From positions 1-43,574 of the IMG/VR virus record IMGVR_UViG_3300037503_000007: a stretch of DNA of 43,574 nt; one strand, given 5' to 3'. The DNA is from a virus. Shown here in pieces: positions 29,212 through 37,909 of this stretch. The stretch's first letter is position 1. Each line of letters opens with the position of its first letter. The position numbers were made by a program, and so were the translations under genes. Below the pieces are notes generated by a model that worked only from the letters and a program-made list of their open reading frames with translations, did not search any database and had not been told where the DNA came from.

Positions 29212-29613
29212 TTAGGGTTGCGCCGCCTCCGCGGCGGCCGGCGCCGGCGGCGACACGAGCGCTCGGATGCGCTCGGTGATCTGCGCCTCGTAGGCTTGCC
29301 GGAAGGACTGCAGCGGGCCGTTGACGGCGGCTGCGAGCTCGTCCGCCTCGGCGCGCTCCTCCGCGGTGAACGTGGCCAGGACCGCCGGCCCGAGCAGGAC
29401 GTAGGCGGTTGGGGGCGGCGGCGCCGCGGCGCCGGCCTGGGGCGGTCCGCCCGGCGGGTGGGGCGAGATTTTGAGGCCCTCGGACGTGTGGACGGGATAG
29501 CCCACCTCGACGCGCGCGGTCGTGCCGTCCATGACGCCGGTGGCCCGCTGCTGAAGGCGCCCGATCTGGACCATGATAGACGTCGCCGGCGCCGCCGGCG
29601 TGTCGGTGCTCAT
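29212..29613 (-). CDS. Hypothetical protein after the fibre genes
   Basis: The 133-residue product starts at ATG 29613 with GAGG seven bases upstream. Part of it is Pro/Ala-rich (SPHPPGGPPQAGAAAPPPP); a helical segment (QSFRQAYEAQITERIRALVS) follows. It may be a fibre-associated or chaperone protein, but only position supports this. Confidence 0.62.
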   Translation of the reverse strand: MSTDTPAAPATSIMVQIGRLQQRATGVMDGTTARVEVGYPVHTSEGLKISPHPPGGPPQAGAAAPPPPTAYVLLGPAVLATFTAEERAEADELAAAVNGPLQSFRQAYEAQITERIRALVSPPAPAAAEAAQP

Positions 29614-29626
29614 GCTCGTTCCTCCT

Positions 29627-30004
29627 CTACGCGGCCAGCGCCGCCGTGAACGCTTGTTCAACTTGCGGGGTGGTGTGGAGGGTCCCTGCCTCGATCTGCG
29701 CCCGGACCGCCCCTTCCGCATTGAACGCTCCCTGGACATGCCGGAAGGCCGCGACAATAGCCGCCATCATGTCGGCGTTCGAGACCGCGCGCGGGACGCC
29801 GTCCGCGAATTTGAACGAGTCGCCGTCAAGCCGCAGGCCGTCACGGATCGCGCTGTAAGTGCTTTGGAGGGCCGCTCGTTCGTCGCCTCGCGACGTCGGC
29901 AGTGGCGCGGGCTGTCCGTCGACCAGGACCGTGATCCCGCCAGTCTCAACCTCCCACCGGCGGCGGGCGAGGTATTCGAGGAGGCCCTCCCCGAACATCA
30001 TCAT
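29627..30004 (-). CDS. DUF4376-like protein (fibre-associated)
   Basis: The 125-residue protein matches the general DUF4376 layout: an N-terminal WEVETGGITVLVDGQ, an RGDERAALQSTYSAIRDG middle region, and a C-terminal SNADMMAAIVAAFRHVQGAF helix. DUF4376 proteins are encoded with phage tail fibres. The start overlaps the preceding stop (ATGA). A role in fibre assembly or as part of the fibre is inferred. Confidence 0.7.
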   Translation of the reverse strand: MMMFGEGLLEYLARRRWEVETGGITVLVDGQPAPLPTSRGDERAALQSTYSAIRDGLRLDGDSFKFADGVPRAVSNADMMAAIVAAFRHVQGAFNAEGAVRAQIEAGTLHTTPQVEQAFTAALAA

Positions 30005-30426
30005 GGGGTCGCCTCCAAAGTGTACGCCGTCGCGGCCCACGGGAAAGCCTCGACCACCACCTCGTGGGTGCCGGGTGTGCGGAACCCGACCACCAGGTCT
30101 CCGCCGCCGTGAACCTGCTCGGGGAAGCTCGCGACGCGGACCCGGGCGCCGGCCGGGACGTCGGGCAGGGTCGCGCCCTCGACACCGGCCTGGACGCTCG
30201 CCTTGTCGAAGCTCCAAGGGAACGACGGGCGCGGCCCCCACGTGCCGCTCGCGTCGTCATAGAGGAAGCCGATCTCGACGTCGGCGCCAGACGGGACGCG
30301 CCGCCAGTGCGCGCCCGCGGGCGTCGCCAGGAAGCCGGTCAGGGCGCGATCGTCCGTCTCGCCGACCTGAACGATGATGTCGGTCTGGGGGTCGAGCACC
30401 ACAAACGGCGCGGTAGCCGTGCTCAT
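30001..30426 (-). CDS. Fibre-associated protein, unknown
   Basis: The 141-residue product directly follows the large fibre gene (4-base overlap). It opens with MSTATAPFVVLDPQTDIIVQ and is beta-rich (RVRVASFPEQVHGGGDLVVG). Such proteins often act in fibre assembly, but no family is recognised with certainty. Confidence 0.66.
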   Translation of the reverse strand: MSTATAPFVVLDPQTDIIVQVGETDDRALTGFLATPAGAHWRRVPSGADVEIGFLYDDASGTWGPRPSFPWSFDKASVQAGVEGATLPDVPAGARVRVASFPEQVHGGGDLVVGFRTPGTHEVVVEAFPWAATAYTLEATP

Positions 30427-33400
30427 CGGGCAAGCTCCGCAGTGTATAGCGAAACGGACAGAGGGAAGTTGCTGTTCGTGTTAATCTGAAAATTGTGCGT
30501 CCCCTCCGGCAGCCCTGTAATCTTGATGGACCTTGCCCAATTCTGAGCACCCCAAAGCAGAGACGTTCCGCTCTGCGCGAGCGGGACGTCCGACACCTCA
30601 AAATACGAATAGGTGTTGCTGTTCACCATCATGCTGTAGCCGCGATTCACCACGTAGGATTGGCTGACGCCGGGGGAGACCGCGACGCCCGATCCAGGCG
30701 AGGCATTCGTGGCGCAGACGAGGAACTCGACCGCCGAGCCAGAGCGGACGAACATCGGCAACGTCACGGTGTTGGCCTGGAGCGTGCCGGAGGTCGCGGC
30801 CATGTTCGAGACAGCGCCGGTCGCGATCTTGATGGTGCCGACGTTGAGGTCCGCGATGTTGGCGCTGAGGACCTGGAGCGACCCGATCTTGGCGCTCGTG
30901 ATCTGCGCGTCCGCGATCTTCGCCGTCGTGATGATGGCATTCGCGAGCTGCGCCGTCTCGGTGATGACGGCCTGACCCGAGATGATCTTCGCCGCCGTGA
31001 CGGCACCAGCCGCCAGCTTCGGGGTCGTGATCCCGAAGTCTTCGATGATGGTCGAACCTACTGCTCTTCGGAGCGCGACAACATCCACGTAGAAGTATTG
31101 CGACGACGAGCTGTAGTGATTGATGATCTGGACCGTTGCCTTCGTGGCGTTGCTCGGCGAGGTCGCGAGGCCGGCATACCGAGTGGGGCCTCCTATCGGC
31201 TGGTCTAAGATCGGGAACGACGTGCTGACGTAGCTCCCGTTTGCGTCGTACCAGTTGACCGCGCCGAAGCTTCCGCCAGTGCTGCCCGCCGAGCCGAGAC
31301 CATAGAAAGACAGCTCGTAGGCGGCCCCACCCTCGACGGGGAACATTGCGGCGGAACTGATTGAAGCCGAGTCGACGGACGGGTTGGTGTGACCCTTGTT
31401 CAGCACCACCATGCGGATGCCGGACCGCGCCAGCGTGCTCGTCAGGCCGTACACGCTCCCGTTTGGATGGCTTGCGCCCCCGACCCACGCAGTCGGGATC
31501 TGGCCGTCAGTGCCTTCCTCAAAGTCGCCGTTGATGATGACGCTGGCCGTGTGCGGCCCGACTGTGATCTTGGACGCCGTCACGGCGCCCGCCGCGAGCT
31601 TCGCGGTCGTCACGCTGTCGGCCGCGAGCTGAACGGCGGTGATGCTGGCTGCGGTCAGGCGGTCGGCGTTGATCGTGCCCGCCGCCATGTGATTGGTGAC
31701 GATCGCGCCGGCGACGACTTTCGCCGTCGTCACTGCCCCGTCCTGAATTGTGGTGGTGCCTACGGCGCCCGCCGTCAGGGCACCCGTGTTCGGGTCGATC
31801 GACGAGACGGCGAGCTTCGAGGCGATGATGGCCCCGGCGGCGATGTTGCCGGCCTGGACCGCGCTCGCCGCGAGCTGCGTCGTGCCGATCGCGCCGGCCG
31901 CGATCGTCCCGGCCGTGACGGCGTTCGCCGCGAGGGCGGCAGTGGTGACGGCGCCGGCGGCGATCGTCCCGGCGGTCACGGCCCCGGCCGCGAGGGCGGC
32001 AGTGGTGACGGCGCCGGCGGCGATCACCCCGGCCGTCACGGCGCCGGCCGCAAGCTGAGTGGTGCCGATGGCCCCCGCTGCGACCTTGCCAGCCGTGATC
32101 GCGTTCGCGACCAGCTTGTCGGTGGTGATCGATCCGTCTTGGATCGTTGTCGTGCCGACCTGGCGCCGAAGCGTCACGTCGTCCGCGATGAGATAGCGAG
32201 CGGACGCCGAAGCCCAGTAGTGCAGGAGGAGTTCGACGCGCCCCTGCCGAGCGTCGGCGTGCGTCGTGATGGCGGCCTTGTACCGGGTCCAGTTTACCGC
32301 CCCCGGCCCATTGACGGTCGGGCCGCCGGCTGTGAGGTAGTTTAAGGCGGCGTCGTATTGGTGAAGGAGGACGTAGACGCCGTCGGGCGTTGCACCCTGG
32401 ATGGACAGGGCCGCGGCGAGCTCGTAGGTCTCGCCGCCATTGATCGGGAACAGTCCGGAAACCGCGCCGAGGCCGACGCCAGCGGGCGAGGGGCCGCGAT
32501 CAAGGAGGAGGCGGTTGGTGCCGCCGATCGCGCCGGCGGCCTGAGCCGCGCCCGAGTAGCCGCTGCCGCTGCCATAAACCTGCAGCGTCCAGCCGTTCGG
32601 CATCGATCCCGGGGTGGCTTCCTCAAAGTCGCCGTTCGGCACGATGTTGCCGAGGGCTTGCCCGATCGACAGCTTCGACGCCGTGACCGCGCCGGCGGCG
32701 ATGTTGCCCGCCTGGACCGAGCCGGCGGCGAGGGCCGCCGTCGTGACCGCGCCGGCGGCGAGGGCCGCCGTCGTGACCGCGCCGGCGGCCAATGTGGCTG
32801 CGACCACGGCCCCGGCGGCGAGGACGGCGGTCGTCACCGAGCCGGCCATCAGCTTCGGCGTCGAGATCGCGTTGTCCTGGATTTGCGTGCCGACGATCTG
32901 CCCGGTGACCTTCGCCGCGGCGATGTCTTGGAGCTGCCCGTTAGTCAGTTGCCCCGTGACTTTCGAGGCGGCGACGGCGGCGATCTGCGCGTTGACGAGC
33001 TGCCCGGTGATGTCGGCCGCGGGGACCGCTGCGGTCCAATCCCCGCCGTTCGCGGAGGTCCAGCGCCAGAGCTTTTCCGTGAGCGTGTCGTAGACGAACT
33101 TTGAGCCCGTCCACCCGACCGGGCTCGGCAACCCGACCACGATGCCGGGGAGCTGCAGGCCGGAGGCGACCTTCGTGTTGTCGATCGCAGCGGCCGCGAT
33201 CTGATTGCGGACGATCTGCCCGGTGATGTCGACGGCGGGGACCTCTGCGGTCCAATTCCCGCCGTTCGCGGCGGTCCAGCGCCAGAGCTTTTCCGTGAGC
33301 GTGTCATAGACGAACTTTGGGCCCGTCCACCCGACCGGGCTCGGCAACCCGACCACGATGCCGGGGAGCTGCAGGCCGGAGGCGACCTTCGAGTTGTCGA

Positions 33401-36026
33401 TGGCCGCCGTGGCGATCTTCTGTGCCGTGACCGCCCCGGCCGCGAGGTCGTCCTCAACCGCCCGGGGAGCCGTGCCCGAGATGCCGCCGCCGCTCGGATA
33501 GCGCGCGCTGACGAGGTTCGAGGTGTTGCGGGCCTTCGCCCAAAAGAACCGGGTGGCGCCCGGCGCAACCGGCCGGGTGAAGATCGTCGAGGTGTCGTAG
33601 ATGGGCAGAGCGTCGGCGAAGTTGTTAGTCGCCGACTCCCACAGCTCGATGCCCTCGAAGTCGCTGTCGTTCGGGGGCGTGACGGTGACGACGATCTGGC
33701 GCAGGCCGACGTCGACGACGATGCTCGTCGGAGGGCCCGGCGCGACGGTGTTCGCGGCGACGGTGTGCGCGGGGGCGGTGATGTAGCCGGAGGGGAAGCC
33801 GACGACCGAGAGCGCCTTGACGCGCACCACGAGGACGTCGCCGGCCTTGTATTCGGTCCACTCGGCGCGCGGGGTCGCTGCGCTTTTGCTGAAGAACGCC
33901 CCGCCGTTGCGGGACACCTCGAACTCGAAGTTTCCGAAGTTGTCGGAGAGCGATGCGTTGCAGGTCGCAGTGACGGTCGAAACAACGTCGCCGCTCGGCG
34001 TGCGCTGCGTGATGCTCGAGACCGAGAGGCCGGTCGGGACGGCCGGCGGCGTGGGGTCGAGGGCCGTGAACGTCACCCCTCCCGGGATGACGGCCGCCGC
34101 CATTTCCACGATATGATCGGGTGCGTCGACGGCGTGCCAATCGGTCCACGTCGTCGCGCGGGGCGGCGTCGTGCGCAGATCGGCCCGCACCTCGTAGGGG
34201 GTGTTCCCCTGGATGCCGTTCAGGATGACGGCTTGGCCGGCGCCGGGGTTGTCGACCTGGTGCACGAGCGCCGCGCCGCCCGGGACGGTGCGGTACTCGA
34301 ACTTGAGCCCGTCAACGGTGCGATCGGTGATCGGGGACCACGTGACGAGGATGCCCGGGCGCTGCTGCCCATTGGTCCCGGCCACGACGGTCGGGACGGC
34401 CCAAAAGCCGGGCACGGTCGAGATGATCGTGCCGGGTTGCGGACCCGTTGCCTCTTCGCCGCCGAAATACTCGTCGAAGCCCGGAACCCACGAGTAAATG
34501 CTCGCGCGCACCTCTTGCAAAACGACTTGAACCGTTTGGTCCTCGTCGATTAGCCGGCTCTCAACCTCGTAAAGCTTGGTATTGCCGTAGCGATCGGTCT
34601 GCCACGTGATCCAGTCGCCCGCTTCGAGTTCGCGGAATCGGTAGGGGAGGGCGAGGCGGGCCTTTGCCTGCGCGCGCGATCGACGACGGAAGATCTCCGC
34701 GACGCGCTGCGCCTGGGTCCCCGAGGTAATCATCCCCAGGTCGAAATCGCCGGGGAGGCGCTCGCCCCCGTCCGCGGCCTCGTCGGCCGCGCTGGTCCGG
34801 GGCTGGATGGGAACCGAGCCGTAGTTCTGCGCCGGGTCGCTGAACCGGGCAAAGACGGTGTTCATCAGCTCGGCGCGCGTGCGCTTCGCCGTGTACTCGA
34901 CGCCCTTCTCCCAGAGGACGTCCTTGTCGGTGATGGTGAGGAGCGACGTGCGGCCCGTGCCGGCCACGACGGCGAACACGCCGCCGCGCTCGACCAGGCT
35001 CCCCGCCATGGCCGTCAGGAATGCGTCTATGTTGCGATCGTGGGTCTGATCGGCCCGGGCTTGGAACGCTACCCGGTAGCGTTTCTCGGCGGTGCCGGCG
35101 AGCGTCGGCACGTCCTCGTCGCAGGCGTTCGCCGCGGCAACGTAGTGATCGAGCGACAGGTCATAAGCGGGCAGGCCCTGCCCGACCACGAGCTCGTCGC
35201 CGGCCCACACCCCGCGCTGATAGTTGTAGAGGCAGGTCGCGGCGTCTTCCGCCCACTCGTAGGTGTTCGGCTGACCCCACCGATGGGCGCCGTCGCCGCC
35301 GACCGTCGAGTCCTTGCGGGGGTCGTAGCAACGATAACCCTTCAGGTCCCAGAGGAACTGCGGGACCCCCTGGAAAGCCTTCTCGTCATAGAAGCACGTG
35401 ACCCGGACGTAGCAGATGCCCGCAAGGCGATCGTCGGACGTCCACCGGCCGGCCGGGTTCGCGTAGTCGACGAGCTGCTGGTCCGCGGGCTGATCGAGCG
35501 CGCCGCTGTGGAACTTGACGTAGAGCAGGGGGGTCCCGGCGCCGACACCCCCGAACCCGGTGACCACCCGGCCGGCGTCGCCCGTGTCCTCGCCGAGGGT
35601 GTAATACTTGCCGTTTACCCAGACACCTTCGAGACTTTCGCACTGGCCGTCCGAAAGCGCATAGACGAGTTGCAATATCTCGTTCTTCGGCCCGGAGGTG
35701 TTTGCATAAAGAAACTGTCCGGCGATGCCGGCACGGCCGAACAACGTCGACCGCGGCACCTCTCCGCCCACCTCAAGCGAGACTTGCGTGCCGCTCGTGG
35801 TTTGCGTGTTCGCGGTCGGCGAGGCGCCCGGCTTTTTCCGGTTGAGCGCCTGCATGCCGAACGACAGCGCGAGACTCGCAGCCGTCGTGATGACAAAGGT
35901 CGTGACCGCGACGGCCGTGGCCGTCGCCTCGATCGCAAGGGCGCCGAGGATCGCAAGGGAGATAGGCTCGGCATGCGCCGGCCCGGCGCCGGCCAGAAGG
36001 GCCAGCACCGCGATCACGAAGGGCAT
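30423..36026 (-). CDS. Central fibre / receptor-binding protein, gpJ-like (phage tail tip), 1,867 residues
   Basis: The first 60 residues hold a signal-like helix and a long hydrophobic segment (MPFVIAVLALLAGAG, then VTTFVITTAASLALSFGM). Residues about 80-500 resemble gpJ/TipJ tail-tip proteins (EVPRSTLFGRAGIAGQFLY, LSLDHYVAAANACDEDVP, FRELEAGDWITWQTDRYG). FN3-like beta domains follow (about 540-840), then two copies of a 72-codon module (about 870-1015), long AAGAVTTAALAAGAVTA-type repeats and two jelly-roll-like modules with NGDFEE starts (about 1190-1340 and 1500-1670). The C-terminus is compact and beta-rich. It should hold the host-recognition determinants. Confidence 0.9.
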   Translation of the reverse strand: MPFVIAVLALLAGAGPAHAEPISLAILGALAIEATATAVAVTTFVITTAASLALSFGMQALNRKKPGASPTANTQTTSGTQVSLEVGGEVPRSTLFGRAGIAGQFLYANTSGPKNEILQLVYALSDGQCESLEGVWVNGKYYTLGEDTGDAGRVVTGFGGVGAGTPLLYVKFHSGALDQPADQQLVDYANPAGRWTSDDRLAGICYVRVTCFYDEKAFQGVPQFLWDLKGYRCYDPRKDSTVGGDGAHRWGQPNTYEWAEDAATCLYNYQRGVWAGDELVVGQGLPAYDLSLDHYVAAANACDEDVPTLAGTAEKRYRVAFQARADQTHDRNIDAFLTAMAGSLVERGGVFAVVAGTGRTSLLTITDKDVLWEKGVEYTAKRTRAELMNTVFARFSDPAQNYGSVPIQPRTSAADEAADGGERLPGDFDLGMITSGTQAQRVAEIFRRRSRAQAKARLALPYRFRELEAGDWITWQTDRYGNTKLYEVESRLIDEDQTVQVVLQEVRASIYSWVPGFDEYFGGEEATGPQPGTIISTVPGFWAVPTVVAGTNGQQRPGILVTWSPITDRTVDGLKFEYRTVPGGAALVHQVDNPGAGQAVILNGIQGNTPYEVRADLRTTPPRATTWTDWHAVDAPDHIVEMAAAVIPGGVTFTALDPTPPAVPTGLSVSSITQRTPSGDVVSTVTATCNASLSDNFGNFEFEVSRNGGAFFSKSAATPRAEWTEYKAGDVLVVRVKALSVVGFPSGYITAPAHTVAANTVAPGPPTSIVVDVGLRQIVVTVTPPNDSDFEGIELWESATNNFADALPIYDTSTIFTRPVAPGATRFFWAKARNTSNLVSARYPSGGGISGTAPRAVEDDLAAGAVTAQKIATAAIDNSKVASGLQLPGIVVGLPSPVGWTGPKFVYDTLTEKLWRWTAANGGNWTAEVPAVDITGQIVRNQIAAAAIDNTKVASGLQLPGIVVGLPSPVGWTGSKFVYDTLTEKLWRWTSANGGDWTAAVPAADITGQLVNAQIAAVAASKVTGQLTNGQLQDIAAAKVTGQIVGTQIQDNAISTPKLMAGSVTTAVLAAGAVVAATLAAGAVTTAALAAGAVTTAALAAGSVQAGNIAAGAVTASKLSIGQALGNIVPNGDFEEATPGSMPNGWTLQVYGSGSGYSGAAQAAGAIGGTNRLLLDRGPSPAGVGLGAVSGLFPINGGETYELAAALSIQGATPDGVYVLLHQYDAALNYLTAGGPTVNGPGAVNWTRYKAAITTHADARQGRVELLLHYWASASARYLIADDVTLRRQVGTTTIQDGSITTDKLVANAITAGKVAAGAIGTTQLAAGAVTAGVIAAGAVTTAALAAGAVTAGTIAAGAVTTAALAANAVTAGTIAAGAIGTTQLAASAVQAGNIAAGAIIASKLAVSSIDPNTGALTAGAVGTTTIQDGAVTTAKVVAGAIVTNHMAAGTINADRLTAASITAVQLAADSVTTAKLAAGAVTASKITVGPHTASVIINGDFEEGTDGQIPTAWVGGASHPNGSVYGLTSTLARSGIRMVVLNKGHTNPSVDSASISSAAMFPVEGGAAYELSFYGLGSAGSTGGSFGAVNWYDANGSYVSTSFPILDQPIGGPTRYAGLATSPSNATKATVQIINHYSSSSQYFYVDVVALRRAVGSTIIEDFGITTPKLAAGAVTAAKIISGQAVITETAQLANAIITTAKIADAQITSAKIGSLQVLSANIADLNVGTIKIATGAVSNMAATSGTLQANTVTLPMFVRSGSAVEFLVCATNASPGSGVAVSPGVSQSYVVNRGYSMMVNSNTYSYFEVSDVPLAQSGTSLLWGAQNWARSIKITGLPEGTHNFQINTNSNFPLSVSLYTAELAR
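33031..33420 (-). repeat. 216-bp in-frame tandem duplication inside the fibre gene
   Basis: Matching segments begin at 33031 (GCGGTCCAAT) and 33247, a period of 216 bases or 72 codons. The two copies are nearly identical over about 140 bases, including the LPSPVGWTG and DTLTEKLWRW segments, and differ at scattered positions elsewhere. Confidence 0.88.
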
Positions 36027-36031
36027 GGTTT

Positions 36032-36445
36032 TCAGACCTGGAAAGCGCGGTGGACGAGGGATCGCGGGAAGCGCACGAGGCCGCGCTCGGCCGTGCCGGC
36101 GGCTTGGGCGCCGAGGATCACGCAGCCCGAGACTGCGGAGGCCTTCACCACGCCTATGTCGCCGCGGGCGGCCATGGCGGGCGCGATCTCGGTGAAGTAG
36201 CGGGCGAACACGTCGCCGAGGTCACGGCACCCCAGGTCGACGAGGGCGCGGGCGGCGCCGACACGGCCGGCGTAGGACCCGCGGAAGGCGGCGAAGCGAT
36301 CGGCGCCGGTGATGGCCGCGGCGACGTCGGCCGGGAACGTCGCGCAATCGACGGCGCCCCAATCGAAGCTTGCCGATTGGTAGCGGGCGACGACTGCGGC
36401 GAGGCGATCCTCCCACCCGGGCGGGCGGGGCGGACGGATCACCAC
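36032..36445 (-). CDS. DUF6950-like tail-tip protein (NlpC/P60-like position)
   Basis: The 137-residue product shows WGAVDCATFPADVAAAITGA (about residues 29-48), which is the Cys-containing segment of the DUF6950/NlpC-P60-like proteins that sit before gpJ-like genes in lambdoid-type tail clusters. The start is GTG 36445. It overlaps the DUF2163-like gene by 7 bases. A peptidase role at the tail tip is inferred; only the Cys segment is clear. Confidence 0.8.
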   Translation of the reverse strand: MVIRPPRPPGWEDRLAAVVARYQSASFDWGAVDCATFPADVAAAITGADRFAAFRGSYAGRVGAARALVDLGCRDLGDVFARYFTEIAPAMAARGDIGVVKASAVSGCVILGAQAAGTAERGLVRFPRSLVHRAFQV

Positions 36446-37068
36446 GGGAGGATCGGGGCAGCCGGCGCCGGCGCCGGCGGCTGCGCGCCGGCCCGTCCCC
36501 AGTTGATTTCCAAGGTCGCCGCGGTCGCGGCGTGTCGCAGGGCGCCGTCGTTCGCAGCTATCCGCCGTTGGTCGGCGTCGCCGCGGACCCGGCCGAGGGT
36601 TTTCTTATGATCGCGGGCCTTGGATTCGAGGTAGGCCAGGAGGGTCGTTTGCCCGCCTTCCTGATCCTTGTGCACCACCTGATCGATGTAGCCGCGATAC
36701 TCTTGGCGGACGTCGACCACCTCCCCGGTGTCGGGATCGAGCCAAGCGGAGAAGATGGTCGCGAGGCGCTGGTGGTACTGCTCGTTTTCGACCGTCGCGA
36801 GGGTGTCCGGGGTGAGTTCGGTATCCGGCACGCTGCGCAGGCCGACGATAACCGGGATCGACGCCGTGCCGCCCTGTTGGTTCAGGCCCGCGATCTGAAT
36901 GAGGGACCCGGCGCCAACGTAAGTAACGCCGTTGAACACGAGCTGCCCGACGCCGGTCCAGAACCCCCTAAGCCCGGTCGGCGCGGGAAGATCGAACAGG
37001 ATCATGTCCCGCTTGGACGCATTGCCCGCCGCGAGGTGGGCCGTGACGGCCGGATCGAGGGGCTTCAT
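36439..37068 (-). CDS. DUF2163-like tail protein
   Basis: The 209-residue product opens MKPLDPAVTAHLAAGNASKR and contains FWTGVGQLVFNGVTYVGAGS (about residues 36-55) and YRGYIDQVVHKDQEGGQTTL (about 120-140), both typical of DUF2163 tail-tip proteins. It belongs to the baseplate/tip hub between the distal tail and gpJ-like genes. Start and stop overlap the neighbours. Confidence 0.85.
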   Translation of the reverse strand: MKPLDPAVTAHLAAGNASKRDMILFDLPAPTGLRGFWTGVGQLVFNGVTYVGAGSLIQIAGLNQQGGTASIPVIVGLRSVPDTELTPDTLATVENEQYHQRLATIFSAWLDPDTGEVVDVRQEYRGYIDQVVHKDQEGGQTTLLAYLESKARDHKKTLGRVRGDADQRRIAANDGALRHAATAATLEINWGRAGAQPPAPAPAAPILPW

Positions 37069-37709
37069 CGCAAGTCCTGCACGGCTTGGAAGGACGCGGG
37101 CGCCCCGCCGGCGTCGGCCGGCGCCGAGGCCGTCCCCGGGACCAGGCGCATGACACAGGTCGGCTTCGCGAAGGTGATGGTGCCGACAAGGTTTTGCGGA
37201 GGGACCGGCTCGACGTCGAAGGTGATGCCGCCCATGCCGTTCGCGACGGCCGGCGCCGAGACGCGGAACAGGGCCCGCGGGGTCGCGTTCGGCACGCCGG
37301 CGTAGTCGCCCGGCGAGAGCACGAAGCCGGCCGGGAGGTTGCTGACGGTGAGCGCCGTGCCCGATACCGACGTGAGGAGCGCCGTGCCGACAAACGGGGT
37401 GCCCGTGCCGGCGATCACCATGCCGTCAAAGCCCGTCGCATATTCGAGCGGAAAGGGGCGGTCGGTGTCGTGGATCAGGAACTGCTTGCCGCCGTCGCGC
37501 AGCGCGTCGAAAAACGCCCGCCACACCCCGCGCTCGGCCGGCTTCAAGATCGGCGTCTCGGCCGTGACGGCCCAAAGGGGTTCCGCGAGTTCAAGCGTCT
37601 GCACGGCGCCGGACCCGGGCCGGGCCATGGAGCTCCGCCGCAGGAGGCGGAAATCGATCGATCGGAAGCCCGGCCGGGTGGGCAGCGCGAGCGGATAGAC
37701 GAGAGCCAT
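37065..37709 (-). CDS. Tail-tip/distal tail-like protein
   Basis: The 214-residue product starts MALVYPLALPTRPGFRSIDF, the usual beginning of distal-tail or minor tail proteins in this position. A central segment (ILKPAERGVWRAFFDALRDG) matches phage tail proteins encoded before DUF2163 genes. It presumably forms the ring on which the tail tip assembles. The stop overlaps the next start. Confidence 0.78.
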   Translation of the reverse strand: MALVYPLALPTRPGFRSIDFRLLRRSSMARPGSGAVQTLELAEPLWAVTAETPILKPAERGVWRAFFDALRDGGKQFLIHDTDRPFPLEYATGFDGMVIAGTGTPFVGTALLTSVSGTALTVSNLPAGFVLSPGDYAGVPNATPRALFRVSAPAVANGMGGITFDVEPVPPQNLVGTITFAKPTCVMRLVPGTASAPADAGGAPASFQAVQDLR

Positions 37710-37787
37710 TCCGGGCCTTGCGGGGAGAGGGTGGGGGGTTGCACGCCCGGCATGGCTCGGACGTCGGCCGACACGCCGGCGCCGGCG

Positions 37788-37843
37788 CGATCGGCACCTC
37801 GAGGAGCTGCCTGGCGTGCCGCCGGCGCATGGGTCGTGGATCC
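37788..37843 (+). repeat. Dispersed 56-bp element, copy 2
   Basis: Matches the minus strand of 14046-14101 at 46 of 56 positions without gaps. It lies in the 200-base gap between the tape-measure stop and the next tail gene. The same protein-like frame (DRHLEELPGV...GSWI) is open in both copies, but neither has an obvious start codon. Confidence 0.7.
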
Positions 37844-37909
37844 TCGAGCGCGGAGGGGTGCCGTGGGCGCATCCCTAGGGCTGCGCCGCGGGCATAGCGG
37901 CCAAAGGGC

